A stretch of DNA of 53,281 nucleotides from Marinilabilia sp. (GTDB lineage: Bacteria > Bacteroidota > Bacteroidia > Bacteroidales > Marinilabiliaceae), in the NCBI RefSeq assembly GCF_016278715.1, contig NZ_JADQBH010000042.1, positions 1-53,281 of the forward strand. Direction: 5' to 3'. The translations under genes were made by a program, and so were the position numbers. The notes beneath the pieces are model-generated. The model made no database searches, was not told where the DNA came from, and was given only the letters and a program-made list of their open reading frames with translations. Shown here piece after piece: positions 27,274 through 35,619 of the stretch; positions within the stretch are counted from its first letter, which is position 1, and every line of letters begins with the position of its first letter.

Positions 27274-28272
27274 TTATTTCTTTAATAAATCTCCTGACAG
27301 TTCAAACATTCTTTCAATGGGTTTTATGGCTTTTACACGGATATTTTCGTCAACAATGACTTCAGGATATTCATGCTTAAGCGTCAAATAAATTTTTTCT
27401 AGTGTATTCAATCGCATAAATTCGCAATCGTTACATCCACAGGTAGAATCGGAAGGTGGTGCCGGTATAAAAGTTTTTCCTTTGGAAGCCAATTGCATTT
27501 GATGTAGAATCCCTGATTCAGTTGCTACGATAAACTGATTGCAATTTGCGGTTTGTGTATACTTCAACAAACTGGCAGTACTTCCAATAAAATCGGCAAT
27601 TGTAAGTACCGGCTTTTTACATTCAGGATGGGCAATAATCTCTGCTTCGGGATATGCCTTTTTCAAATCTACAATTTTTTCAACCGAAAATTTTTCGTGT
27701 ACATGGCAGGCGCCATCCCAAATGACCATATCTCTTCCGGAAATACTTTGTAAATAATTACCAAGATTCCTGTCTGGACCGAAAATTATTTTCTCATTTT
27801 TTGGAATACTATTGATAATTTTAACCGCATTGGTCGATGTTACAACAATATCAGATAGAGCTTTAACATCTGCAGTGGTATTCACGTAAGTAACCACAGT
27901 ATGTCCCGGATGTTGCTTAATAAATTTCTCAAAAGCATCCGCAGGACAGCTGTCTGCCAAAGAACAGCCAGCATTAAAATCAGGTATAAGTACCTTTTTA
28001 TCAGGCGATAAAATTTTGGCGGTTTCACCCATAAATAAAACTCCTGACAACAAAATAATATCCGCATTTGTTTTCGAAGCTTCCCACGCAAGAGCAAGAC
28101 TATCTCCCACAAAATCAGCAATATCCTGTATCTCATTTTTCTGATAATAATGGGCCATCAGAAGTGCATTCTTCTCTTTTTTCAGCTTTTTAATAGCACC
28201 AATCAAATCTACGCCAGCAGGAATTGTTTCGTCAACAAATCCTTTTTTCAACCATTCACTATGTATATTCAT
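27274..28272 (-). CDS. nadA: Quinolinate synthase NadA
   Basis: The 332-residue protein shows the family blocks AHYYQKNEIQDIADFVGDSL, DFNAGCSLADSCP, WDGACHVHEKF, HPECKKPV, ATESGILHQM and CGCNDCEFM. Conserved cysteines in these blocks bind the [4Fe-4S] cluster. NadA condenses iminoaspartate with dihydroxyacetone phosphate to quinolinate in NAD synthesis. The usual partners nadB and nadC are not in this window. It is the rightmost gene of the long minus-strand run; beyond it the coding direction changes. Confidence 0.96.
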   Translation of the reverse strand: MNIHSEWLKKGFVDETIPAGVDLIGAIKKLKKEKNALLMAHYYQKNEIQDIADFVGDSLALAWEASKTNADIILLSGVLFMGETAKILSPDKKVLIPDFNAGCSLADSCPADAFEKFIKQHPGHTVVTYVNTTADVKALSDIVVTSTNAVKIINSIPKNEKIIFGPDRNLGNYLQSISGRDMVIWDGACHVHEKFSVEKIVDLKKAYPEAEIIAHPECKKPVLTIADFIGSTASLLKYTQTANCNQFIVATESGILHQMQLASKGKTFIPAPPSDSTCGCNDCEFMRLNTLEKIYLTLKHEYPEVIVDENIRVKAIKPIERMFELSGDLLKK

Positions 28273-28700
28273 TATTATAAAAGTTTATAAAATTATATGA
28301 TGGTGTTATAAGGCTGTTAATAGTGTTTAAAAAAAGAAGCCAATATGGTTGTTTTGTATTGAAATGAATATTCCAGGCTCTTTTATTAACGACTTATAAG
28401 ACCACTTAAAGTTTTAAAGTCCAAATATATAGTTGTCTTTATCAACAATGGCTAACAAAGTGCAAATTTAATAATTTATCAGAGGTACCTGTTTATTAAA
28501 ACTGTGAAAACTGTGAAAAAGAAAATCAGAAGAAACTGTTTTATTTTTTGACTAAGGGGCAGGAGCAGGTGTATGGAAAATTTTACGGTATTTCCTATAA
28601 AATGTTTTCATTAGTTACGCTTAAATATGAACGAATTATCAACAGGTTATTAAACAAAGATTAAAGCGGGGGAATTTATTATCTTTGAAACAAAAAAGAT
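28273..28700. other. Strand-switch intergenic region with DnaA-box-like sites (candidate replication origin)
   Basis: This 428-base AT-rich gap separates the leftward nadA run from mostly rightward genes. It holds two TTATCAACA nonamers (28439-28447 and 28636-28644), each one base from the DnaA box TTATCCACA, plus A/T-rich stretches that could unwind and a direct repeat 'actgtgaaaa' at 28501-28518. A TATCTTTG promoter box for rpiB lies at its right end. No gene or RNA is recognisable. The origin assignment is a hypothesis based on these signs and the parS-like sites nearby. Confidence 0.4.
28680..28687 (+). promoter_or_regulatory. Housekeeping -7 box before rpiB
   Basis: TATCTTTG matches TAnnTTTG and sits 13 bases before the rpiB ATG, which would make the leader only a few bases long. 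Confidence 0.35.
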
Positions 28701-29141
28701 ATGCTTTTCAATAAAATAGGTATAGGTTCCGATCATGCAGGGTATAACCTTAAAACGTTTTTGAAAGGGGAATTGTTGAAAAAGGGCATCGAAGTGGTTG
28801 ATTTCGGTACCGATTCGGATGACAGCACTGATTATCCGGATTATGCCCACCCCCTGGCTAATTCTGTTGAAAAGGGTGAATGTGAGGTTGGAATTGCTAT
28901 CTGCGGAAGCGGAAACGGCATTAGTATGACTGTTAATAAACATCAGGGCATTCGTTCGGCAGTTTGTTGGAATACCGAAATAGCTTATCTGGCCCGATTA
29001 CATAATGATTCCAATATATGTGCATTGCCCGGTCGTTTTTTAAAGCAACAGGAAGCATTGAAAATTGTCAATGCCTTTTTTACTACTGGTTTTGAGGGTG
29101 GGAGACATAAACGCAGAGTTGAGAAAATTCCCTTGGAATGA
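28701..29141 (+). CDS. rpiB: Ribose-5-phosphate isomerase B
   Basis: The 146-residue protein has the RpiB/LacAB signature: IGSDHAGYNLK (D11, H12), DFGTDSDDSTDYPDYA and AICGSGNGISMTVNK with the catalytic cysteine C68, then HNDSNICALPGRF. It interconverts ribose 5-phosphate and ribulose 5-phosphate in the pentose phosphate pathway. Length matches the family (about 145-150). It is the first plus-strand gene after the strand switch, and no operon partner is evident; a 200-base gap follows. Confidence 0.95.
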   Translation: MLFNKIGIGSDHAGYNLKTFLKGELLKKGIEVVDFGTDSDDSTDYPDYAHPLANSVEKGECEVGIAICGSGNGISMTVNKHQGIRSAVCWNTEIAYLARLHNDSNICALPGRFLKQQEALKIVNAFFTTGFEGGRHKRRVEKIPLE

Positions 29142-29242
29142 GCTGTTGGTTCTGAAAAATTTTCTTAAATGATAGTTTTAAAAACAAAAGTGATTTAGTA
29201 TTTGAAGTTTTTTTAAAAAGGTCATTTAATTATACTTTGGTA

Positions 29243-29250
29243 TACTTTTG
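29243..29250 (+). promoter_or_regulatory. Putative promoter box before the lutB-like gene
   Basis: TACTTTTG fits TAnnTTTG. It overlaps a small inverted repeat (TATAC at 29231-29235 and GTATA at 29240-29244) that could be an operator for the Rrf2 regulator encoded downstream. The start codon used for the gene is about 135 bases away, so this is tentative. Confidence 0.25.
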
Positions 29251-29385
29251 AAAGCAGATGAAAAAGTGGCTGACCAAGGTAAAGCCAATAATTACCATTT
29301 TTCGTCATTGGGTCTTTGCATTAGAGTTTTTTAATTTTAGAAAGGCTTCTTGATTTTTAAGAAATCAGCACAAATAGAGTATTTG

Positions 29386-30768
29386 ATGTCGGGAAAGAAG
29401 GAAAAAATATTTTTGAAAGAAGCTCAGCGTGTTGCCTTTGATTATAAACACAGGGCTACCATTCGCTTCAATATTTCCCGTTATGAGGCTGCTTTCGAAA
29501 AAGGAAAAGCCAGATATAAGGATTTAGAACTTGCCAGGGATAAAGCTGCCTTTATTAAAAGAAAAGTGTTAGCTGGTTTACCTGAATTTTTGGAAGAATT
29601 TGAGAAAAATGCAATTACTAACGGCAGTGAGGTTTTTTGGGCAAATGACAGTGATGAAGCAGGAAATATTATTCTAAAGATAATTAAAGAAACAGATGCT
29701 CAGACGGTTGTAAAAAGTAAATCTATGACCACCGAAGAGGTGGAACTAAATAAAAGACTCGAAAAAGCCGGTATTAATTCCATTGAGACCGATTTGGGTG
29801 AATTTATAGTGCAGGTTGCAGGTGAAAAGCCTTATCATATTGTAACCCCTGCCATGCATAAATCGAAAAAGGACATAGCTGCACTTTTTCATAAAAAATT
29901 TGCAACTCCAGTTGATGCTTCACCTGAAGAGATGACTTCTTTTGTGAGACAAAAATTACGAAAGACTTTCCGAACTGCCAAAGTGGGGATTACGGGTGCT
30001 AATTTTTTATTGGCCAAAGAAGGAGCAATTGCACTTACTGAAAATGAAGGCAACGGGTTTATGTCTTATTCTTTTCCTAAAGTGCATATTGTATTGGCGG
30101 GCATAGAGAAAATACTGCCTTCGTTGCAAGACCTTGATTTAATGTGGCCATTATTGTCGGCTCATGGCACAGGACAAAAAGTAACGGTTTATAATTCTGT
30201 TGTTTTCGGGCCCGGCAAAGAAGTTGAACCAGATGGGCCCGAACGGATGGTAATTATATTGCTGGACAATGGGCGAAGTCATCTTTATAATTTGCCCGAA
30301 CAATCCGAAGCCCTGGCATGTATAAGATGCGGAGCTTGTTTAAATGCTTGCCCCATCTATAGAAATGTGGGAGGATATACCTATAATTCGGTTTACAGCG
30401 GGCCAATAGGCTCGGTTATTACTCCTCATTTTAAGGGACTTAGAGAGTATCAGCATTTGAGTTTTGCCAGTTCGCTGTGTGGAAAATGCGGGGAAGTTTG
30501 CCCGGTAAAAATCCCCTTACCTGCTTTGTTGTTAAAAAATCGCAGAGATGTGGTTGTTGGAAAAATGAGGCCAAAAATGGAGAGAATGGTAATGAAGGGC
30601 ATGGAACACGGTTTATCTTCACGGTGGCTAATGGATAGTGGGGGCGGAGGGTTTAAAAATTTCGCTGCAAAACTGACTGGAATTAATACTTTTGTAGGGC
30701 CAAACAGAGAGTTTCCGGATTTTAGTCGCCTGTCATTCAGTAAACAATGGAAAATAAAGAATAAATAG
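29386..30768 (+). CDS. LutB-type iron-sulfur protein (LUD domain plus 2x[4Fe-4S])
   Basis: I start the protein at the ATG at 29386 (460 residues); an upstream TTG at 29350 would add 12 residues. The N-terminal LUD domain (to about 290, with HKSKKDIAALFHKKF and VGITGANFLLAKEGA) is followed by a ferredoxin-like region with CIRCGACLNACPIY near 311 and CGKCGEVCPVKIP near 364, then a short tail. This is the LutB/YkgF family of the LutABC L-lactate oxidation complex. Neither lutA nor lutC is beside it, so it may work with partners encoded elsewhere or have another electron-transfer role. The next gene, 19 bases on, is an Rrf2 regulator likely in the same transcript. Confidence 0.87.
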   Translation: MSGKKEKIFLKEAQRVAFDYKHRATIRFNISRYEAAFEKGKARYKDLELARDKAAFIKRKVLAGLPEFLEEFEKNAITNGSEVFWANDSDEAGNIILKIIKETDAQTVVKSKSMTTEEVELNKRLEKAGINSIETDLGEFIVQVAGEKPYHIVTPAMHKSKKDIAALFHKKFATPVDASPEEMTSFVRQKLRKTFRTAKVGITGANFLLAKEGAIALTENEGNGFMSYSFPKVHIVLAGIEKILPSLQDLDLMWPLLSAHGTGQKVTVYNSVVFGPGKEVEPDGPERMVIILLDNGRSHLYNLPEQSEALACIRCGACLNACPIYRNVGGYTYNSVYSGPIGSVITPHFKGLREYQHLSFASSLCGKCGEVCPVKIPLPALLLKNRRDVVVGKMRPKMERMVMKGMEHGLSSRWLMDSGGGGFKNFAAKLTGINTFVGPNREFPDFSRLSFSKQWKIKNK

Positions 30769-30787
30769 AAACCTTTTTATCAATATT

Positions 30788-31234
30788 ATGCTGTCAACAA
30801 CATGTAAATATGCCGTAAGGGCGATCATTTTTATTGGCTTAAAAGGAAGTGAAGAGAACCGGGCAAATGCCAGAGTTATTGCTTCCGAACTGGGAATTCC
30901 CATGCAATTTTTGAGTAAAATACTTCAGGTATTTGTGCGTAAAGGACTTTTAAACAGTTTTAAAGGGCCTACCGGAGGTTTTTTTCTAGCCAAAGAGGCT
31001 AAGGACATTACTTTACTTGATATTGTTGAAATTATTGATGGTCCGTCTGTTTTTGAATCATGTCTGATAGGAACGGGCCTTTGTAAGAGTTCCAGCGGAA
31101 AGGCCGAACGCTGTCCGGTTCACGACAAGTACAGCAAGGTCCGTAAAGAAGTGGTTGATTATTTCAGCAGCGAAACCATTGGAGGAATTATCGACCGTAT
31201 GGGTCATGATGAAGATGTTTTGTTGAAATTGTAA
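30788..31234 (+). CDS. Rrf2 family iron-sulfur transcriptional regulator
   Basis: The 148-residue protein starts MLSTTCKYAVRAIIFIGL and has the Rrf2 winged helix with the recognition helix in IPMQFLSKILQVFVRKGLL and wing GPTGGFFLAKEA. Three cysteines, C92, C99 and C109 (SCLIGTGLC...RCPVHDKY), are arranged as in IscR/NsrR/RsrR-type members that bind an Fe-S cluster, so it likely senses iron-sulfur status, oxygen or nitric oxide. It follows the lutB-like gene by 19 bases and may regulate that transcript. Its last 31 bases overlap the end of the convergent VanZ-like gene. Confidence 0.9.
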   Translation: MLSTTCKYAVRAIIFIGLKGSEENRANARVIASELGIPMQFLSKILQVFVRKGLLNSFKGPTGGFFLAKEAKDITLLDIVEIIDGPSVFESCLIGTGLCKSSSGKAERCPVHDKYSKVRKEVVDYFSSETIGGIIDRMGHDEDVLLKL

Positions 31235-31617
31235 TACTTTTTGATGTAGAAAAACAGCAGGTAGGCCAGCAATATTCCGATTGTATTGGAGGTAAAATCC
31301 CAAAAGTCTTTATCACGGCCAACAATAATGGGCTGTAAAAACTCAATTCCAGCACCTATCAAAACAATCCACCAGACATAAAACCATCGGGTTTTTCGGG
31401 TCGCTTGGGAACTTCTCAAAAAGGCAGTTCGTTCTATTAGATAAACAAGGGTCAGAAATCCGTACATTCCCAGATGAGCTAATTTGTCGGAAAATTTAAA
31501 ATCTAAAAACCAGACTTTGTTAATACTTTCAGAGGATGATAAGCTTAAAAAGAAGATAATTCCAACAGTTATTAATGTAAGTTTGTAATTAATAAGGAAT
31601 TGGCTTATTTTATTCAT
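31204..31617 (-). CDS. VanZ-like family membrane protein
   Basis: This 137-residue protein has four predicted helices (about 10-26, 44-60, 82-98, 110-128) with the VanZ-type residues DKLAHLGMYGFLTLVYL in the second and IGAGIEFLQPIIVGRDKDFWDFTSNTIG in the third and fourth. VanZ-like proteins are widespread and mostly of unknown function; the namesake gives low-level teicoplanin resistance. The gene points against its neighbours and overlaps the end of the Rrf2 gene by 31 bases. Its start abuts the region with parS-like and DnaA-box-like sites. Confidence 0.82.
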   Translation of the reverse strand: MNKISQFLINYKLTLITVGIIFFLSLSSSESINKVWFLDFKFSDKLAHLGMYGFLTLVYLIERTAFLRSSQATRKTRWFYVWWIVLIGAGIEFLQPIIVGRDKDFWDFTSNTIGILLAYLLFFYIKKYYNFNKTSSS

Positions 31618-31658
31618 GTTGATAAGTTTGTTAACAAGTGGTTAATTATTGTTGATAA
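31617..31658. other. Pair of DnaA-box-like sites around an inverted repeat
   Basis: TGTTGATAA occurs at 31617-31625 and 31650-31658 in the same orientation (TTATCAACA on the minus strand), 33 bases apart, with the palindrome TTGTTAACAA (31628-31637) between them. These are one base from the DnaA consensus. The segment lies in the divergent gap between the VanZ-like gene and hemW, directly beside a parS-like site. Confidence 0.4.
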
Positions 31659-31673
31659 TGTGTTGGTTTAAAA

Positions 31674-31689
31674 TGTTTCACGTGGAACA
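31674..31689. promoter_or_regulatory. parS-like centromere site C (upstream of hemW)
   Basis: TGTTTCACGTGGAACA differs from the canonical ParB site TGTTTCACGTGAAACA at one position. The palindrome extends to 24 bases (31670-31693) with a single mismatch through flanking A and T runs. It is intergenic, about 15 kb from the two sites near mnmG. Confidence 0.8.
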
Positions 31690-31746
31690 TTTTCAGTAAT
31701 GGCGCGGCTTTGAGGTTGTTTTGCTGCAAATATAACAACGAATTTT

Positions 31747-32871
31747 ATGGCGGGGATTTATATACATGTTCCATTTTGTAAATCGAGATGTTTTTATTGT
31801 GATTTTTTTAAAAGTACAAAGCTTCAATTAAGAAATCAATTTTTGGGCCAGCTTTTAAATGAATTAAGCGAACGAAGAGATTTTTTTCCTTCAACCGATA
31901 ATGTTATCGAATCCGTTTATTTTGGTGGGGGTACACCCAGTTTAATAGCTATCGAAAAGTTGGAGGAGATTCTGAATATCATCAGGAAAAATTATTTTTT
32001 ATCCGATTTTGCCGAAATTACCATTGAAGCCAATCCGGATGATTTGAATCTGAAATATCTTTCAGGGTTGAGGAGCATTGGGTTTAATAGAATCAGTCTT
32101 GGAATTCAAAGTTTCTTTGATGAGGATTTAACAAAAATGGGGCGAAGGCACGATTCTATTCAGAGCCGGAGAGTGATTGATCAAACTTATAATGCAGGTT
32201 TTGAAAATGTGGGAATTGATTTAATTTATGGTTTGCCCTGGTCCGGGGAAGAAAAATTTTCACAGAATCTGAAGATATTGAATGAATATCCCCTAAAGCA
32301 TCTTTCGGCTTATCACCTGACCATTGAACCGGGAACGCAGTTTGGCCGGGAAAAAAAAAGAAAGAAACTGTTTGAAATAGAAGAGGAGCAGAGTGAACGA
32401 TTGTTTTGGCAGTTGCACAATGAAGCCGAAAAAATGGGATTTGACCATTATGAAATTTCTAATTTTTGCAGGGACGGGCTTTTTTCACGTCACAATACCT
32501 CTTACTGGACGGGAAAATCATACCTGGGTGCCGGGCCTGGAGCACACTCATTCGACGGAACGCGTCGTTACTGGAATAAGTCTGATTTAAATCAATACAT
32601 TGAATTGGGATATAAGAGTGGTATATCGAATGAAATATTGACTGAAAGAGACCGTTTTAATGAACGATTGATGTTAGGATTGCGAACCAAAAGAGGAGTG
32701 AATATGATTGAGTTAAGAGAATATTATCCAGGTTTTATGGACAATTTTGAAACTCATATTCAGAAATGGATTCAACAAGGATTTTTGCAGCAATGGGATG
32801 GAATGTTATTTGGAACACGCAAAGGCTGGTTTGTGATTGATGGTATTATTGAAGATTTATTTGAAGTGTAA
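31747..32871 (+). CDS. hemW: Heme chaperone HemW (radical SAM)
   Basis: The 374-residue protein opens AGIYIHVPFCKSRCFYCDF with the radical SAM cysteines C11, C15 and C18, followed by YFGGGTPSLI and the LGIQSFFDEDLTKMGRRH block. HemW is told from true HemN by the missing N-terminal extension and by the RHNTSYW motif, which is present here (near residue 253). HemW binds heme and delivers it to respiratory enzymes; it is often mis-annotated as coproporphyrinogen III oxidase. It probably starts an operon with the rhodanese and CDF genes. Confidence 0.92.
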   Translation: MAGIYIHVPFCKSRCFYCDFFKSTKLQLRNQFLGQLLNELSERRDFFPSTDNVIESVYFGGGTPSLIAIEKLEEILNIIRKNYFLSDFAEITIEANPDDLNLKYLSGLRSIGFNRISLGIQSFFDEDLTKMGRRHDSIQSRRVIDQTYNAGFENVGIDLIYGLPWSGEEKFSQNLKILNEYPLKHLSAYHLTIEPGTQFGREKKRKKLFEIEEEQSERLFWQLHNEAEKMGFDHYEISNFCRDGLFSRHNTSYWTGKSYLGAGPGAHSFDGTRRYWNKSDLNQYIELGYKSGISNEILTERDRFNERLMLGLRTKRGVNMIELREYYPGFMDNFETHIQKWIQQGFLQQWDGMLFGTRKGWFVIDGIIEDLFEV

Positions 32872-32932
32872 GGATAAAAAAAAATTAAATTAGGATTCTA
32901 TTCACTGATATATAAAAGCAATATTATATAGC

Positions 32933-33307
32933 ATGAAAATTTTTTTCTTTTTTTTTATGATAAGTTCGACCGTTTTTTCTCAGGAAAATTTATCGGCTCA
33001 TGATTTTTTTTCCATTCAGGACAGCGCGGAGCAGGTAGTTGTTTTGGATGTACGGCCCTATGAGGAATATTCCGAAGAGCGTATTCCGGGTGCTTTGTAT
33101 GCAGGAGAAAAGAAGGTTTTGATGGAACTAATAAAAAATTATGAATCGTGTATTCCTATATTTGTCTATTGTGAATATGGGAAACGTTCCAAAACGGTAA
33201 TGATACTATTAAAGAAGCAGGGGTTTGAAAGAATATATAATTTAGAGGCGGGATATAAAGATTGGAAGAGAAGAGGATTCCCTGTGGATACTGAAAAAAT
33301 TGATTGA
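32933..33307 (+). CDS. Exported single-domain rhodanese
   Basis: The 124-residue protein has a short signal peptide (MKIFFFFFMISSTVFSQ) and one rhodanese domain: VLDVRPYEEYSEERIPGA, then the active-site loop VYCEYGKRS with the catalytic cysteine in the CxxGxRS form, and NLEAGYKDWKRRGFPV at the end. Rhodaneses move sulfane sulfur or bind persulfides; an exported form would act in the periplasm. It lies 61 bases after hemW and 6 bases before the CDF transporter gene. The coding start contains a long T run (about 32940-32957), a possible slippage site. Confidence 0.85.
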   Translation: MKIFFFFFMISSTVFSQENLSAHDFFSIQDSAEQVVVLDVRPYEEYSEERIPGALYAGEKKVLMELIKNYESCIPIFVYCEYGKRSKTVMILLKKQGFERIYNLEAGYKDWKRRGFPVDTEKID

Positions 33308-33313
33308 TACAGT

Positions 33314-34195
33314 ATGGAAAAAGCAAAAACCGGAATTACAGCTACCTGGCTGTCTATTTTTCTAAATATTGCATTGTTTGCCATTAAATACTGGGCAGGA
33401 ATTGTTTCCAACTCTGTGGCATTGCTGGCTGATGCCTGGCATACGCTATCCGATTCGGTATCTTCTTTGGCAGTATTGCTGGGATTGAAAGTTTCTAATA
33501 TTCCGGCCGATAGTAAACACCCCTTTGGCCATGGTCGGGCTGAATTAATCGCGTCTCTTGTGGTAGGCATTTTGCTAGCCATTGTGGGCTTTAACTTTCT
33601 GGGCGAATCCGTCATGAAATTCAAGGAAAAAGCGGTATTTAACTATGGTCCGATTGCTATCTGGGTAACTGTGGCTTCTGTGGTTATTAAGGAAGCGATG
33701 GCGCGATATTCTATTGTAATTGGGAAGAAAATAAAATCCAATTCCCTGAAAGCAGACGGGTGGCATCACCGTTCGGATGCCATATCGAGTATCGTTATTT
33801 TAGTGGGTATATTTGTTGGTGGCCGATTTTGGTGGGCCGATAGTGTATTGGGCATTTTTGTTTCGCTGATGATTTTTTATACCACTTATACTATTATGAG
33901 AGAAACCATCAGTATTTTACTTGGGGAAAATATTGAAACGGAAATGGAAGAAAAAATAGTAAAATTGGGGGAAGACATCAACGGAAATCTTTTTCTTGAT
34001 CCTCATAGTTTTAAGATGCATCATTATGGATATCACTCCGAATTGGTTTTTCATATCAGTCTTCCGGGTATCTACAGTTTGTCCAAAGCTCACGAAATTG
34101 CCAGTGAATATGAATCCCGAATAGAAAAGGAATATTCAATTGATGTTACAATTCATGTTGATGCCATTGACGGGATAAAGCCGTTGAAAAACTGA
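33314..34195 (+). CDS. Cation diffusion facilitator (CDF) metal efflux transporter
   Basis: The 293-residue protein has six predicted helices and the CDF metal site: D40, H43 and D47 in LLADAWHTLSDS (helix 2), and D148, H151 and D155 in KADGWHHRSDA (helix 5). The linker HPFGHGRAE is typical. A cytoplasmic C-terminal domain (from about residue 205) contains HSFKMHHYGYHSELVFHI, a dimer/metal-sensing region. It exports divalent metals such as zinc, iron or manganese in exchange for protons; the metal cannot be fixed from sequence, though HxxxD in both helices is seen in Zn and Fe carriers. It ends the hemW-rhodanese-CDF group. Confidence 0.92.
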   Translation: MEKAKTGITATWLSIFLNIALFAIKYWAGIVSNSVALLADAWHTLSDSVSSLAVLLGLKVSNIPADSKHPFGHGRAELIASLVVGILLAIVGFNFLGESVMKFKEKAVFNYGPIAIWVTVASVVIKEAMARYSIVIGKKIKSNSLKADGWHHRSDAISSIVILVGIFVGGRFWWADSVLGIFVSLMIFYTTYTIMRETISILLGENIETEMEEKIVKLGEDINGNLFLDPHSFKMHHYGYHSELVFHISLPGIYSLSKAHEIASEYESRIEKEYSIDVTIHVDAIDGIKPLKN

Positions 34196-34322
34196 ATAAT
34201 AATTTGATTTTTCTTTGATAACCTGAGAATTATTAGTTTTTAGAAGGGATAGTTTCATTTCACTCGCAGTGAGCCAAATTCAATTTTTTCTGGTTAGCAG
34301 TGATTTTTTTCTAAATCATAAC

Positions 34323-35363
34323 CTACTTAACGGTTATTTTCATTGCCTTTCTGATTTCTGGAACAACTTTTTCTCCGAATAATTCGATGGTCTTCATCAG
34401 TTGTTTATGTGAGGGGCCTCCTACATCCACATGAGCAATGTATCTTGTTAGACCAAACATTTCAATGGTTTCCAGAATTTTGTGGGTCACCTCTGCAGGG
34501 TCGCCCATATAAAGTGCTCCATCAGGACTTAAACCGTGCAAAAACTGTTGTTTGGAATAAGGCAGCCAACCTCTAGTTGTTCCAATACGGTCCATTTGAG
34601 CGGCATAACCGGGATAGTAATTCTCAAGCAATTCATCAACCGAACCACATACAAAAGTGTGAGAATGCACACCTATTTGCATTTTTTTGAGGTCGTGACC
34701 ATTTTTTTGATATTGTTCTTTGTAAAACTCCACCAGAGGCTTGAACTGCCGTGGCATGCCACCAATGATGGCAAACATAATTGGTAATCCCAGCCGGGCA
34801 GCGCGTTCAACCGATTTTGGGGTCCCGCCCACAGCAATCCAGACGGGGAGTGGTCTTTCCGGTCTGGGATAAACGGTTTGTTCGTTCAGGGCGGCTCTGA
34901 ATTTTCCCTTCCACGTAGTAGCTTCTTCATTGTTCAATTTAAGCAGCAATTCGAGCTTTTCTTCATATAGTTCGTTGTAATCCTTCAGGTCATACCCGAA
35001 TAGCGGAAAAGACTCTGTAAAACTGCCACGTCCGGCAATTATTTCGGCCCGGTTGTTCGAGAGCAAATCCAGTGTCACGTAATCCTGATAAACTTTTACC
35101 GGATCTGCAGAGCTTAATACCGTGACACCACTTGATAGTTTAATTTTATGTGTGACAGATGCCAAAGCAGCCAGGACAATTTCTGTGGAGGATACTGCGT
35201 AATCAGGGCGATGATGTTCACCCAGAACGAAACTGTCCAAACCGGCCTCCTCGGCCAGCTTTACCTGTTCTTTCATTTCACTTAAACGCTCTCTGGGTGA
35301 TTGAAATTTATTGTTTTGAGCATCGAATGTGAGATCTCCAAACATGCCTATACCTAACTCCAT
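34323..35363 (-). CDS. LLM-class flavin-dependent oxidoreductase (luciferase-like)
   Basis: The 346-residue protein begins MELGIGMFGDLTFDAQ and has the luciferase-like TIM-barrel blocks EHHRPDYAVSSTEIVLAALA, LSSADPVKVYQDYVTLDLLS and RAEIIAGRGSFTESFPLFG. The family uses reduced flavin to oxidise small molecules or F420 in actinobacteria. This subgroup, common in Bacteroidota and Firmicutes, has no known substrate. It is a lone minus-strand gene between plus-strand groups; its promoter region faces the lipoprotein gene at 35620. Confidence 0.88.
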   Translation of the reverse strand: MELGIGMFGDLTFDAQNNKFQSPRERLSEMKEQVKLAEEAGLDSFVLGEHHRPDYAVSSTEIVLAALASVTHKIKLSSGVTVLSSADPVKVYQDYVTLDLLSNNRAEIIAGRGSFTESFPLFGYDLKDYNELYEEKLELLLKLNNEEATTWKGKFRAALNEQTVYPRPERPLPVWIAVGGTPKSVERAARLGLPIMFAIIGGMPRQFKPLVEFYKEQYQKNGHDLKKMQIGVHSHTFVCGSVDELLENYYPGYAAQMDRIGTTRGWLPYSKQQFLHGLSPDGALYMGDPAEVTHKILETIEMFGLTRYIAHVDVGGPSHKQLMKTIELFGEKVVPEIRKAMKITVK

Positions 35364-35496
35364 ATCTTTTTTTTAAGCCATTAATGATGTAGTGTAAACA
35401 GGTCGAAGACCGAATCTGTTTAAAAATTTTTAGGCTTTTTCGACATCCCTCCTTTATTGGGTGATGCATTTTTATCCGCATCAAATTATTTGAAAA

Positions 35497-35527
35497 AATC
35501 TGACCCGCTTTTTATTTTTTTACGTGA
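35497..35527 (+). promoter_or_regulatory. Putative ECF-type promoter, copy 1
   Basis: AATCTGACCC (35498-35506 region) is followed 16 bases after ACCC by CGTG, then an AT-rich tract and a leader of about 95 bases to the ATG at 35620. The same two boxes with identical spacing occur at 41127-41156 before the giant surface gene. A -35/-10 pair with 16 bases between is typical of ECF sigma promoters. Confidence 0.45.
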
Positions 35528-35619
35528 TATATATGTGAAATGCATTTTAGTGCATAAAAACCTGTTTGCAAAAAGAGTGGCAGACAAAAATAATAGTTTA
35601 ACATCCTAAAATCGTAAAT

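Noticed and set aside
27159-27359. 66-residue plus-strand frame between the receiver gene and nadA
   Set aside because: Lysine/asparagine-rich because of A-rich DNA; its end overlaps the nadA coding sequence and no domain is recognisable.
29350-29385. TTG start of the lutB-like gene
   Set aside because: An ATG 12 codons later fits the family start, and TTG is a weaker initiator.
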